A stretch of DNA of 64,000 nt from Dromaius novaehollandiae. Lineage: Eukaryota; Chordata; Aves; Casuariiformes; Dromaiidae. Position 1 is the stretch's first letter. Each line of letters opens with the position of its first letter. The DNA lies in contig NC_088130.1 in assembly GCF_036370855.1 (NCBI RefSeq), forward strand, positions 13,359,543-13,423,542. The letters are read 5' to 3'. Below, one piece after another: positions 48,084-60,669 of the stretch. Under the pieces are notes generated by a model. The model searched no databases, was not told the origin of the DNA, and worked only from the letters and a program-made list of their open reading frames with translations. The position numbers and the translations under genes were made by a program.

Positions 48084-51000
48084 GGGCCGTGAGGGTGCTC
48101 GCGGGCGCGAGTTGTTCAGACGCGCGGTTCAGAAGTGCTTGGCCGGGAGGTGACTGTGAAGAGGCACAAGACGGAGCAGAGCTGTTGGAGCACAGACCGG
48201 CTTTAAAAACGGGGGTTTGCGTCCCCGCTGCGCTGCCCGGGGCAGTGAGCCGCTGGCCGGTGCTCCGGGACGCGGCGGGGGCTCCGGCGCCTCTCGGCGC
48301 GCGCGCAGCACCGCAGCGCAGCGTCTTGCCCGGAGCCTGCAAAACATTATGTAATCTGACTTAATCCCGCACTTGTCTCTCCGGGATCTTTTGAGGGTTG
48401 TTTTGGTTTTCTTTTAAGTGAGTGGGAATGGCCCAATTTTGCAGTCTGCGTTTCCCTCCTTGGTTCAGCTCTGCCATTAGGTCTGTTTTGAAGTGTGCAG
48501 AGTAACCAGCAAAACAGTCGCTGGTACAATTAGAAACGTCTCTGTGTTATCTTGAATGCAAGTTAGGCTTTCTAATACACTCAGAATTTGTGAGACTAGC
48601 GTAACCATATTTCTGCTGTTGTTTAAAGTCAAACTATTCCAGCAATGCAGTTTTGGTCCTGTCAGGCTGCTTAGTTTTTGCATAGGTCGTTGTGCTCTTT
48701 GAGAAATACTTACAAGGTTAAAGAGTTACTCCAAGGTACTTATGGTATGGGTTTTTTGTTAGTGAATAGACTTCCTCTGTACTCTTTTCTGGACCTACTG
48801 TGTGTTCTTTCTTAATAGTTCTGTTAGTTTAATGCCTTTTATATAATACTTAGACACTGATTTTTTTTGGCCCTTTTTTTTTTAAACAATACATGTTCAC
48901 GTTTTGCCCCTTCAACTATTAAACAAGTTGGAAATATTCATAGCCTTCTGTTCCATGATAATATAATGCAGATGTTGAAACAGTAATATTTATTTCAAGA
49001 GCGGCTTAAACTCAAGTGTCTATTTCATTGTTTTCATTGAAAGGACGAGACATACTATGTTATAGTTTCTTATTTCAGCAATATATAATGAAAAATGATG
49101 AATAAAAAAACCCAACAATGCGAGATCTTGCCTGTTGCTCAGTTAGAGCAACATTAAATTAAGTTTACAAACTGGCAGCTGTATTTACAAGGTTGACTTT
49201 GTTCTTGTGAATAGTTCTTCTGAAAAAGGTAATTTAATTTAAATACAGGATTAGAATAATTTATATTTAATGTAAGTATAAGATCATTTCCAGATAAGTG
49301 CTTGCAAGGGTAGGGCTTTTGAGGCTAAGCTACTAATATGGAGTGAAGTACTCGGAGACATAAATAATGGGAGCCATTCTCCTGTTATGGTTTATAGAGG
49401 GAGGAAGCCGGGAATAATTGCTTATATGAAAGAAATACACTTGTGTTATCTTAGGAGTCCCAAGATAAATACTTGAGGTGTTCTTTCTGACTAGACAGAC
49501 TTTTTTTCCCCCTCTTCTGTCAGCCTTAATGAAAAGGTTAATTACTAAAGAACGGATTAAAACTACTGCCTGTAGGCAGTTTTAATTTTGTCATTTTGTG
49601 CATTACTTCTTTTTATTCATGAGAGAGTTAGAGATATATTTGATAAAGTGATCTTTTTCCTTTTAAAATCTATCCCTCAAAGGGTGCGTGTGGGTGAGGC
49701 TACTTAGATTTGTTTTGTTTCTTAGCCTATCTAGATGCAATAGTAAAAGTTTATGCATTCCAGTTTCCTTTGTAGATTTTTTCCTACTCAATAAAAATGC
49801 AAAGTTTTGGATTTTAAAGGATATATTTCTTTTAATATCTTTTTTTTTCTTCTTCCTGTGAGTGATTTTACCAGCATCAGGAACTGTCTTTGCAGAACAG
49901 CACTGGTTTCTTTATTAGCATTGAATTAACAAGCAGAAGTAGTGAAATAGTTATGTGGTGTAGATCTCTATATCTGAAGATGCTGCTGTAATGAGGGCAG
50001 AAATTTATTTACATCATGTATGCTAAAAAGATGTTAGATGATAATAGGAGTGCATTTCTAATATACATTTTGAATAGATGAGTTAAAATCATTCACCTGT
50101 ATCTATGGAACTGTCCCCTTGAGGGAATCTGTGGTGGGTGTTGTTTTTTCTCTCAGTTCTAGTGAAAGAGTGCAGATAAAGCATTCATCAAGCCAGTTTG
50201 TTATTGAAGTTATTTTTAATGCAAGTTCACTCATGATACTTTCTTAATGTTCCTTAAGTTTTATTTTAGACTTAATGGAATTATTGGTCTTTTAAGACTA
50301 TTGGTCTCCAAATGGAATTTTGAACTGCTATTGCCAAGGCTGGGCAATGCTAAATGAAGGTTTACTTGTGACTCTTTAAACCTGTATCTTAATTCTTGGC
50401 GAGATGAAGCATTAGGAAATCATGTTTAAATGCTTTTTGTTCATTAAAAACACTTTTTTTTTTTTAAATGCTAAATTTAATCCCTTCAATGAAGTATCTC
50501 ACCTATATACCTGTTGAGGAAAGATAATGACTATTTTAGTTGAAGTTAAATGATGACATCTCGTGAATAACTACTAGATTGAAATGCTGATTCAGTTGTA
50601 CTTTTAAACACTGATATCAGAATTACTCTATGCACCCTGGGGACTCTCTCACATCCTGATTTCATTCCAGATCTGGAGGTTAAGAACACACTCATGTGAA
50701 TACAATGAATGACAAACCAGTTCCAGTATAATGAAAACATTGTTTGCATTTAGTTGGAGATATCCTCCTGAGGGAGTTCAGTAGGTGTTTTGTGTCAGAT
50801 TTGTTCAGTTAGTGGGGCTAGGGATCTGCTGTCTCTTTAGGACATTCAAGTAAGGAAAATAGCAAGTATTTCTTTAAAAAAGGGGGGGGGGGGAAAGAGC
50901 ATTTGCTAGCTATGATTTAAATGGAGAACAATACCAGGATCAGAATCTTTAGATTGAAGAGAACTTCCATTGGATTAAGTGGAATATTACCTTAAATCTA

Positions 51001-53801
51001 TGTTACCGTCTAGTATAGGAGCAAAATCATACTTTGGTTATATTCATTGGCTTGGGTCATAATTTGCCATATGTGGCAAAGGTCCATTTTTAGCACATTT
51101 CAGCTATTTGAGGGATCTGTACCCCCTCAGCTGATTTTATTTAATATCTAGTATGGCTTGAAATGGTTACTGCCCTACCGCCATGTATGTGAATTCCACA
51201 GGCCAGCTTTCAGTCTTCTGAAATGGCTGTGACAAACAGCAAATATTTTCTGAGTGAAATCATATTTGTAGTTTGTGGTGTTATACATCAAGTAAGCTCC
51301 TGTTTTAATTCTTTCTGACAAGTGGATTGAGAAGAAAGTAAATTCTATAGCGATAGTTCTATTGCTGGGGTAGAAGGCAGTCTGTTGGTCTTGGCTATAC
51401 CCCACTTCTGGAAATATAGCTAGATTTTTCACATAAAATATAAATAAATATATAAAACAGTTTGTATTATCCATCTTAGCCTTCGTTTTTTCTGACAAAG
51501 TAGAAAGAAATCGCTCGGAACAGGTCAGTGTAATTGTTCTTCTGGTAGAAGAGTGGTTGAATTCTGAGTTACAGGCTCTTTCACAAAAAGAGCCTGTTGA
51601 AGCATTAAAACAGTTTCTCTAGGCTGTGATCATGAACATTCTGGGTAGAGCTGAAGAAAGTGGCTCCTATGGTGTTCACAGCTCCAAGAGAAGTAAAGAA
51701 AGAAAAAAATACTGAGCTGAGCTTCTTGTATGCATAAGACAGTTTAAGCCTTTTGCAAATCCGTAGTCCTCTTCAATAGACCTCTTCTTGTCTTGACTTG
51801 CAAATTAAAATTAATGTCCAGATGATCTTGCCTGGCAGGGAACAGCTGAGCCATTACAAATTTCAGTGACTACTTATGCTGATTACATATGTGAGGTTAT
51901 TGTTTCTTTGACAACCAGAAATATGGTCATTTTTATGCAGTACCTGTCACTCAAGAAACAATCTAATTTTATGGGAGATGACTAGTGTACCCTTTCTGCC
52001 ATCTCCTCTAAATTAGTGTTGGCTACCCATAATATCTAAGAATCTGTGGTTTCCCTCTGTTTCAGAGAAAACTGGAGGTCTAAAGTGAAAGGACTCAACT
52101 GTAGCATTCTTGGCGAAACACTTATTTTGTGCACTACAAAGAGCAGTAGTATTCCAAGAATGCTCATGTTGTTCAGCAGACTGTCTTGTGGTGCTTGTTT
52201 ACTACTCTACAAGTATGCTTTCTTTATGAGACATTACATGCAGTATACATTCATACCCTATCACAGGGTAGACACCACTCACATTCAAAATGAGGATAGT
52301 TGTGCTGTGATCTGTATTCAACAGTTCCTACAACAGTATTCTATGAAGCTTTTCAAAGGAGTTGGCAATGTGTACAGGCATGAAAACCACACTTTATACA
52401 AGTTAGAGGACTAATTTTGAAATCTGATTCAATGTTGTAAAGTATTATAGTTAGAAGTAAGATTTTTTTTCTGTTGCCGTTGGATTACACAGGTATTTAT
52501 GAAACTGTGTGTGGCTGTGAATGTTAGTAGTTAGCTTGTTTTGTTCCTGGTCATAGACTTAGATTCAGCCGTTGAAGGTGGCACATCAAGCTGTAAGAGT
52601 GTTTCTGTTTGCATGATCCAGTGGGAACTGAACTGGAGACCTGTGGATAGAGTTGAGATGGAAAAGCTGTTTAAGCCGAGATGAAATGTCAGACACCTTA
52701 GCATCAAGAAAGAAAGAAGAATGCTTATCTTAGCTGTGCTTTGTGGCCAGCGTGGTTCTTGGCAGATTTTGTCACTCCTCCTTCCTCTGAAAAAGTGTTA
52801 TCAACAAAGATTTTTTTTTTCCCCTTCCCTATTCCATAAGAGGGAAAAATGCCTCTTTGTCAGGATAGCTGTGTCTTTATCAAGCTTGTTTCAGATGTAT
52901 ATGTAGTATTTTTTATTATTATTATTCTTTTTCTCTACTTTGTTAACCAGTACCTGGAATTGGTAGTGTGGGTTATATTGATTTGCCAAATATCTTACGA
53001 TAGTGTTTGGGTGTGGGATGTTTTTGTTAAAGGACAGAGTAAAAATAGCCTTATCATTAAAATGGATGATCCCAACATGATCCCAATTCCTCCTTGCAAG
53101 GCAGGAAACCTTGGCTAATAATTTCTGTCAAGGGCTCAGAAACACTGGTGCCAGCTAGTGTGGGGAGCAGGTGAGTGTTTATTGCTGGATTTTTAGTGTA
53201 CTGAAGGTCTCCAGTGCTCTGTAGGCCAGTAGAAATGTCTTGTTTTGCCTCCTAAAAGTTTTGACCTTCATGCGCCTTTCATACTACTGATACTGTTTGC
53301 AGGGGCCCATTACTCATATTTTCTCTGTAGTTGGGAAGCATTGTGGTGATTCTTGGCTACAGAGATCTTCATTGCCTTAGTATCCTGCAAACATGACAGC
53401 ATATTTTAATGGTTCTTTTTAAGATGTATATTTGTCAAGGGGGGTGAACAGTTTTGTTGTTGCCTTGAGGGGAGGGATTTTATTTCCTCAAAACAAAATC
53501 CAAAATTCATGCTTGTTCTTGCCCTGGATAAATGTATTTTGATATTCAAGTTTAAAACTGGCAGGGCTTTAAAGTTACCATTTTTCTTTAATAACATGCT
53601 CATTTTAAATCAGTTAACAAAATTGAATAAACTATTGTGCAGAAATTTGTTTGTATAATTAAACCTATGTTTTGTTAAATGCTTTCACTAAAACTACTCA
53701 TTCACTGGAGCGGTTAAGTTTGTATTTTCCATGAGTTTTTCTTTGTTCTTTTCATATGGATTGTAACTAGAAACTGATACCACTCTCTCTTCCTATTTCA
53801 G
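48084..53801 (+). other. ABHD17B 5' intron (presumed)
   Basis: From the CpG island to the acceptor tcctatttcag at 53801. Past about 48340 it is AT-rich. A G12 run lies at 50882-50893. No other exon or transposon was recognised. Confidence 0.55.
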
Positions 53802-53809
53802 ACTAGAAG

Positions 53810-54276
53810 ATGAATAATCTTTCCTTTAGCGAACTGTGTTGCCTGTTCTGTTGTCCACCATGCCCAGGGAAAATTGCTTCCAAACTGGCATTTTTACCTC
53901 CCGACCCCACATACACACTGATGTGTGATGAGAGCGGTAGTCGCTGGACTTTACATCTCTCAGAGCAAGCAGACTGGCAATATTCTTCTAGAGAAAAAGA
54001 TGCCATTGAGTGCTTCATGACTAGAACAAGTAAAGGTAACAGGATTGCCTGTATGTTTGTGCGCTGCTCGCCTAACGCCAAGTATACTTTGCTCTTCTCG
54101 CATGGAAATGCTGTTGACCTAGGTCAGATGAGCAGCTTTTACATAGGACTGGGTTCACGGATTAATTGCAACATATTCTCATATGATTATTCTGGATATG
54201 GTGCAAGTTCTGGGAAACCAACAGAGAAGAACCTGTATGCTGACATTGATGCTGCTTGGGTGGCTCTTAGGACAAG
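53810..54276 (+). CDS. ABHD17B: ABHD17B, first coding exon
   Basis: ABHD17B is a membrane-associated serine hydrolase that removes palmitate from proteins such as Ras and synaptic scaffold proteins. The exon begins after the acceptor tcctatttcag (53801). Its ATG at 53810 starts [20 protein letters not shown], the cysteine-rich N-terminus that is palmitoylated and anchors the protein. It continues with [18 protein letters not shown], the oxyanion-hole HGN block of the alpha/beta-hydrolase fold, and [15 protein letters not shown]. It ends ALRT+AG at the donor GTAAGA, giving 155 codons plus two bases. It is uninterrupted and near-identical to the vertebrate protein as I recognise it. The nucleophile Ser, Asp and His are encoded by later exons, which were not found before 64000. 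Confidence 0.96.
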
Positions 54277-55971
54277 GTAAGATATTATTTGCAATTTTTA
54301 TTTTCCAGCATGCTTTCCGAATGGTTATACTTGATCTACATTGGAATAGAAATATGGAATAGAATATGCTGCAGTTTAGTATTAATGGATACGTATCAAA
54401 GCTGGTTGATAGTGTCTTATACTGAAGGCATTGTCAATATTGAGCAGAATCAGTATGTAGTGCTGATGTGCTAGAGAAATTGAAATAGGATGATATTTAA
54501 TAGTGTATATTTCAGTCTTGCTTGAATGATTAGAAGATAATCCTTATTATCATAGTTTGGGATCTCTTCATTTGGAGATATAAGAACAGAAAAGAAACAT
54601 ATAATAAATGATTCTCCAGTAACTGAGCCACCAGTGTGATGTGGGTGAGAGAAAATGCAAAACTGTTCTTCAGATACATCCATTATGTACATTTTTTGTA
54701 GGGATAGTGGAAAGGCCATTACAAGAGACCCTGGTGAGACAGAGTCTGGATTTCTGTTTAGTGTTCTGGTCACATTTGTTTCAGAATTGAGACTAGCAGC
54801 TCTAGCTTTTTCAAAGATTGCTTTCCTTACAAAGGTAAAAGAGCTTTTATCCCAGTAAAATATGATGTCTGAGAGAGGTTACGGTTGATCTGCATAAATA
54901 CATTATGGTGGAAGCAAAGAACAGGAGTCTGAATCAATGCTGTTAATTCAGATAAATTAAAACTGGACAAGAAAATTCCAGACTGGAAGGCTGTTTTGAA
55001 ACATCTGTGTTCTAAACTCTGGTTTGGGGGAAATTAAATGGTAAGTTAAAAGGTTGTGGAGGCATTCTCTGCTACAGGTGGGAAATCCAGGCACCAAATG
55101 TATTCAGCACTGAATGTCCACTTCTGGAATTTGAGAGCACTTCTTTAGCATAGTTTCTTCCATTTGAAAAGAAAGCTCACCTCATTTCATGAGTACTAAA
55201 CTACAAAAAGATTATTCTTGAAAATTCCCATAGTATTGTATATTTTACAATAGAAGAGCTGTGAAAAACTGAATTTAATATTATGCAGCTCATCATGGTT
55301 AGATCATTACAACTTGAGTATACTGTTCAATAATGTAATATCAGGGATGTGATGTGGGGGCATGCATTGAGATTCTGTAAATTCTGGGCCTGGAAGTTGT
55401 CGCAGTGAATTTAGAACTTGATCCATGTAATTCTAGCTACTTCTCTATTCCTTGGGGGGGATATCCCTTTTCAGTGTTTTAAATACACATTGTCTTGCAT
55501 TTCTCTTACATTACAAGGGTGTGATATGTTTCTTCAAAAGAAAGTATCTTGTTCATATATTAAAACTGGGGGAATGATTATAATAGTAAACCTCCTACAA
55601 GCAGAGGGGGGTGATATATAAATGTTTTAGAATAACATCTGAGTTATACTCTGCAATTAGAGTAGTTTTTGGCATTTTTCTTGATTGTAGTGGAAAGTTG
55701 GGCTATAACTAGCATCCGCTCTGTCAGCCAATACTTAGAAAAGGTGCATTGGTGACTGTGGCCTGTATTTGACAGGTGATCTGGAAGATAGCCACTTGGC
55801 AAAGTACACAGTAACACTGACCAAAACCATGTGGTCTGTGGCCAATGTGAAAAGCAGTCTGAATTGTTTAAACATACCAGCAAAACAGAAGCAAAGTAGA
55901 TGATGAAACTTAATCACCGGTTTACGTCAGTTTACAGGCTCTGTTACATGAACTAATTGGTAATTTCCCCT

Positions 55972-55984
55972 CCCCCCCCCCCCC
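55972..55984. repeat. Poly(C) tract, 13 C
   Basis: An uninterrupted C run within the ABHD17B intron. Confidence 0.9.
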
Positions 55985-58900
55985 AATTATTTCTGACTGA
56001 AAACCTAAAAGGTAACATGACTGCAAGTTGCATCTTCCCCTCCACACTTGAACAACCCATAGCATACCTTCCCCAATCAAATAAGATTAGTGATCACAAT
56101 AGTATGCCATCTGAATATGCCCTTAATCTATTCAATTTAAGTATGCCCTTTGAAGGGCCCTTGTGAGGGGGGCACTAAATATATTTTCCATCTATTTTTT
56201 TTTTTTTTCTCCTCCCCAATTCAGGAATGACCTCAAACACACTTATTGCCTGCATTTATTTTTTGTATCAAAATCTCCTTTACACATACATGATTCTATA
56301 GAGTAGATAGCACTTGGGTTGGTCTGCTCAATTTGTGGATTTATCAAACCTGAAATGATTTTTTTTTTGGCCATTGATAAAAAGTGTTTGCTATTACTAG
56401 TTTCCACTGTGCTATGTTCAACAACTTTACCAGGCAGACCTGGGTTTTTTTGTAGCTGAATGGAGAGGGGACAAGTTAAGCATATGACTTTGGAGCTACT
56501 GGTTCCTGGGTCTGCATCAGAGTTTGGTTTCCAGTCCATGGTATTCTCTAGAGCCCTGAGACAGTGCTCAGCTGTGTTTAACTACTGAATATCTTGACCA
56601 GAATGTAGCCTTTGAGCATTTGCTGTAGCATTGATTCACTCTTTTAGCATAGCCTGTTCTGTTAGGATTATGCTGGCACCATCTTTAACGTTTATAATGT
56701 CAGTGTTCTGCAAAAACAAATTAATTCTGTGGATTGCTTGTAGGATAGATGTTAAGTATGTCTGTAATTCCTTTACAATTCGTGTTGATGGCTTGAGAGA
56801 AGAGAAGGCTCTTAGGCTTTCAAACCATTCCCCCTGAATTATGTGATGGAACAAAGAAAGGAGCAGAGAAATTGCCTCTGTGGGAGGTTGATCACAGCCA
56901 CCCACAGCTAACCCCATTCCCTGTTGTAAGAAATGGGATCATAGGACCCAGCATTAAAAGATGTTTCTGGGGCAATTGAAATACTGATGCAGACTTAATT
57001 CTTCAGTCAACACAGCTGCTTGTGGTGGTGAAGTTAAGTGTTTTAAGTGGTACTTTGGAAGGACAATCCTGATAGCCTTCTGTAAACTAGTACAATTTTC
57101 CAGTGGGGGCTGGAGACCCAAGATGGAATAGTCTGTGAGCTAAGAATAATATTAGTACAGACTAACCTCACTATCACCCTGACTATTATTCTTAGTTCTG
57201 TTTCTTAACTGGTGTTAAGAAAGTGTTTTCTTAAGGGTGGTTGCTATAAGGGTATGTGAATATTGTGATTCACATAGATGTCTATAGAAAACAAATTTGG
57301 CAGCCAAATGCTTCCTGAATCCTGAACATATAGAGGCAATGTGTTAGTAATATCTTTTTTCACAACCTTGAGTGCAAGTGTGTGTGTTTACCATTCCCCC
57401 CCACACACACCTCCTCACTACCATGGGACTATATAAAAGCTGCAAGTGAGGACATTCTTTTTCTGACTGTCATAGCTACACAGTGTTGAAATACCAGTAG
57501 TCATTTGGGGAGACGCCTATCTTTTGCTGTCCTGTTTGTGAAGGCCTTTGATGACACCCTAACAGGATGCAGAGATTTAACCAGCCCCAGGCAAATCCAG
57601 AGTGAGTGGCGCTAATTCAGAAACCTGAAAGCTTGCTAGAGTTGCCTCATGACCCGATTTAGCTTCGGGAAGCCAAGCACCCTTGTCATTGCTGCTTATT
57701 GTGGACTGTATAATACTGGCAAAATTAAAAGGTGAATCTCACCATCAGGTTGATGTGTCAAAGTGGACAGAATATAGATCACTTAAACAACCAATTATAA
57801 CAATAACAAGGCTATTTTGATGTTGGCTGAAAGTCTTCTTTTGAGAATTCATGAATTACATATATGTATTTTTTCCATTTAAAGTAATTTCTTCTTTGCC
57901 AGAAGATGGAAAGAACTTGAGCTTTTTCCCCCAGCAGTGGGGAAAAGTAGACTCAATTTATCGTGAGCACATGCCTTGCCAATAAAATGAAGGTACCAGT
58001 AACACTAAAGTTTAGAAAACACCAAACCATTGTGAGGAAGGTGGAGGAGGTGCAGCTTGTTGATTGGTGTGTGCATGGTCTGTGGGTTTGCCTCTCCTAA
58101 AACATGAGTTCCCTTTTCTTTCTAGCAATGTTATATGTTGCATATGCAGTAGAGGAATATGCATCTGAGTTTAGGAAGAGGTGTATGTTCAAATCTTATT
58201 CATGGAGTGGAATGTTGATAGTTAAAGGTGTGGAACATATTCGTGCCCTTCATGTCTTACAATTTGCAGCTGTAACTTCTTATGCTGTGCATGAAGACAA
58301 AAGGTCCTGGAACATGCATTTAAAACTTCCTCAGGATGTTCCCCTTTGCTCCAGGTGCCTCAAGCCTTGCTGTCACTTGTCTGCATGTTGCAATAGCTTC
58401 ACAAGTGGTAGCCTCTCTAGAGCGTCACTTCCACTTTGTTAGTGGAGCCTGACTGATACTGTTGAAAATACACCTTTTTAAGGAGATCGTACTGATATCT
58501 TATTTTATTTTTGTAATGGAAGCAAGTCTTCTAGATTTACAGAAGCAGTTCAGGGGGCAGAGGGGAACCAACTGTGGTCTCCCTTAGATATATCAAGGGC
58601 AAAGTGGCATGTACTATAAGAGCCAGCAAAGTGTATTATGGTAACTTCAGCTGATACTTGTTGTTAAAGGTGACTAAAGTCTAGAAAACACTTGTTACAG
58701 CCAGACATGCATTTGTAGGTTGCATGTCAGTTATAGGAATACAAGATATATCCAAAAAATAGGAAAAAAGAGGAGGACTGTCAATAAGTGTTCTTTAGAA
58801 AAGCCTAGAAAGGGTCTCTTGTGGCAGAGGCAAACATGTTAAGGAAACAATAAAGGAAATTCTGCTAGAGCATGTTGTCACAAAAACAAAAAAAGAGTAT

Positions 58901-59950
58901 TTTGTGCAGTTGAACAGTCTCCTCCCTTCCTGCCCCCCCAAAGTTGAAAAGATCAGGCAGCATCATTCAGGGTTGACTCCACTACTAGAATCCATCTATA
59001 TCTGGGTTGTGTCCATTAAAACTATCTATATCTGGTCAACATATATAGGCTTGCAGAAGAGGATTGTTACTGCAAGAGCAAAATTTCATTCCTACTGGCT
59101 TTATCAGTGGTCCTGTGTTAGCTTGTGTGCTGATACTAGGGACTGGTTTGATGGTGCAGTTACAATGGTATATTGCCTTGCTCCTTCCTTTACCTCACCA
59201 ACGGCATGTCTTGTCTTGTCTGACCCTGAAGACAGCCAGTTGTATAACACACAGGAGCAGAAAACTAGTTGCTACTCTGCACCCAGAAGGGATTAGTTAG
59301 GTTTCCTGAACTAGCTGACAAGCCCTGGTGAAGGGGAACATGTGGCAGAAGATGCAAATAGGAAAGTGGCTCTATTCTCTGTGGCAGTTGTTGGTTTAGC
59401 AGTAACATTAACCCGTACCTTTAGTGTGCTGGTAGGAAAGAAGTTTGTGAGCTCTCAGATGCTCTCTGTGGACACCAGCAAACTTGTGTCAACAGAGCTA
59501 TGTGAATATTGCTCTTCAGGTTCCACATGCTTCCATTCAGGTAGTCCTTAGGTGCGTAAACATAAATGATTAATTGGGTGTTGAAAGGAATTGAAATCTC
59601 AGGTGCTGTGAGAAAGAAAAATGATGTGGCCACCCTTTAAACTGTAGAAAGTATCTGTCCACATTCTATGCCAGAATCAGTACAGAAATTTATCCCTTAA
59701 GAAGATTGCTTGTGCTGTGCACAGCTACTTCCAGGCTTTTTGTTGCAAGGTCCATTCAGGGTGACCATGGCTTAAAACAAACAAAAAAAACTTGTGTCAG
59801 GACAGACAGGCCTATCTAAGATTACTTGAATGGACAATAGTGTTTACATTACTGCTATGATCAACTTTCAAAGATATCAATATCAAAGATATCAATGCCG
59901 AGGAGGAGCTGGGCACACCTTCAAGTGAAGCAACTGGGCTGCTGGAACCC

Positions 59951-60313
59951 ATGCCACGCAGGAACACCCGGAAGAAGCGGAGAGTGATTGTAGTGGGTGA
60001 CTCCCTGCTGCAGGGGACAGAGGCATGCATCTGCCGACCTGACCTGTTGTCTAGAGAGGTTTGCTGCCTACCGGGGGCTCGGATCCAAGATGTCATGGAA
60101 AGACTGCCGAAGCTTGTCCACCCTTCTGACTATCACCTCCTGCTACTGTTCCATGTGGGCACCAACAATACTACCAAGTGCAACTTTGAAAATATCAAAC
60201 AGGATTACAGAGCTCTGGGGATGGTGGTCAGGGGTGTGGGGACCCAGGTTGTTTTCTCCTTGATCCTGCCAGTGAGGGGAAGGATGGGAGGAGGAGCAGA
60301 CAGATATTCCTAA
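59951..60313 (+). pseudogene. CR1 ORF1 remnant (SGNH-esterase domain)
   Basis: An open frame of 120 codons beginning in a basic segment (MPRRNTRKKRR). The SGNH-hydrolase block I VVGDSLLQGTE and the later block HVGTNNT follow. CR1 ORF1 proteins of vertebrates carry this esterase domain after a nucleic-acid-binding part, which is lost here by 5' truncation. The end of the domain is frameshifted. Confidence 0.85.
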
Positions 60314-60669
60314 GTAAACAACTGACTGCACTGCTGGTGTCAGCAATAGGGTTTTGGTTTCTGTGACTGTGGGACCCTGTTTGAGGACTGACAGCTGATT
60401 GGGAATGATGGGATCCACCTCACTAAATGGGGCACGTGTGTCTTTGCCAACAGGCTGGCCAGCCTGATAAGGAGGGCTTTAAACTAGGAAAGATGGAGAA
60501 AGGGGAGAATTAAAGAGACCATGCAGTCAGCAAAGCAGGGCTCAAGTGGGGATACCTCCAGCAATTGCTTGCAGCTAAGGAAATACCTACAAGACAACAT
60601 GATGGGGAAAGCTTTTGTGCCCCTTCTGGGAAATCAGCATGCTCAGATACCTCTCTGAAGTGCCTGTAC

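Larger units (their letters stand above)
47090..48340. promoter_or_regulatory. CpG island, bidirectional C9orf85 / ABHD17B promoter
   Basis: About 1.25 kb of very GC- and CpG-rich DNA in an AT-rich surround, lying between the first exon of C9orf85 (-) and ABHD17B (+). Sp1-type CCGCCC boxes lie near 47385-47402. Four ATTGG (inverted CCAAT, NF-Y type) elements lie at 47430, 47467, 47584 and 47667. No TATA box is evident. The same head-to-head pair exists in mammals, so the arrangement is old. Confidence 0.85.

Noticed and set aside
47289-48364. Long open frames (up to 267 codons) on both strands around the CpG island
   Set aside because: They are rich in Arg, Pro, Ala and Gly and overlap in several frames on both strands, as expected where AT-rich stop codons are rare. 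None matches a protein and they overlap the promoter and UTRs.
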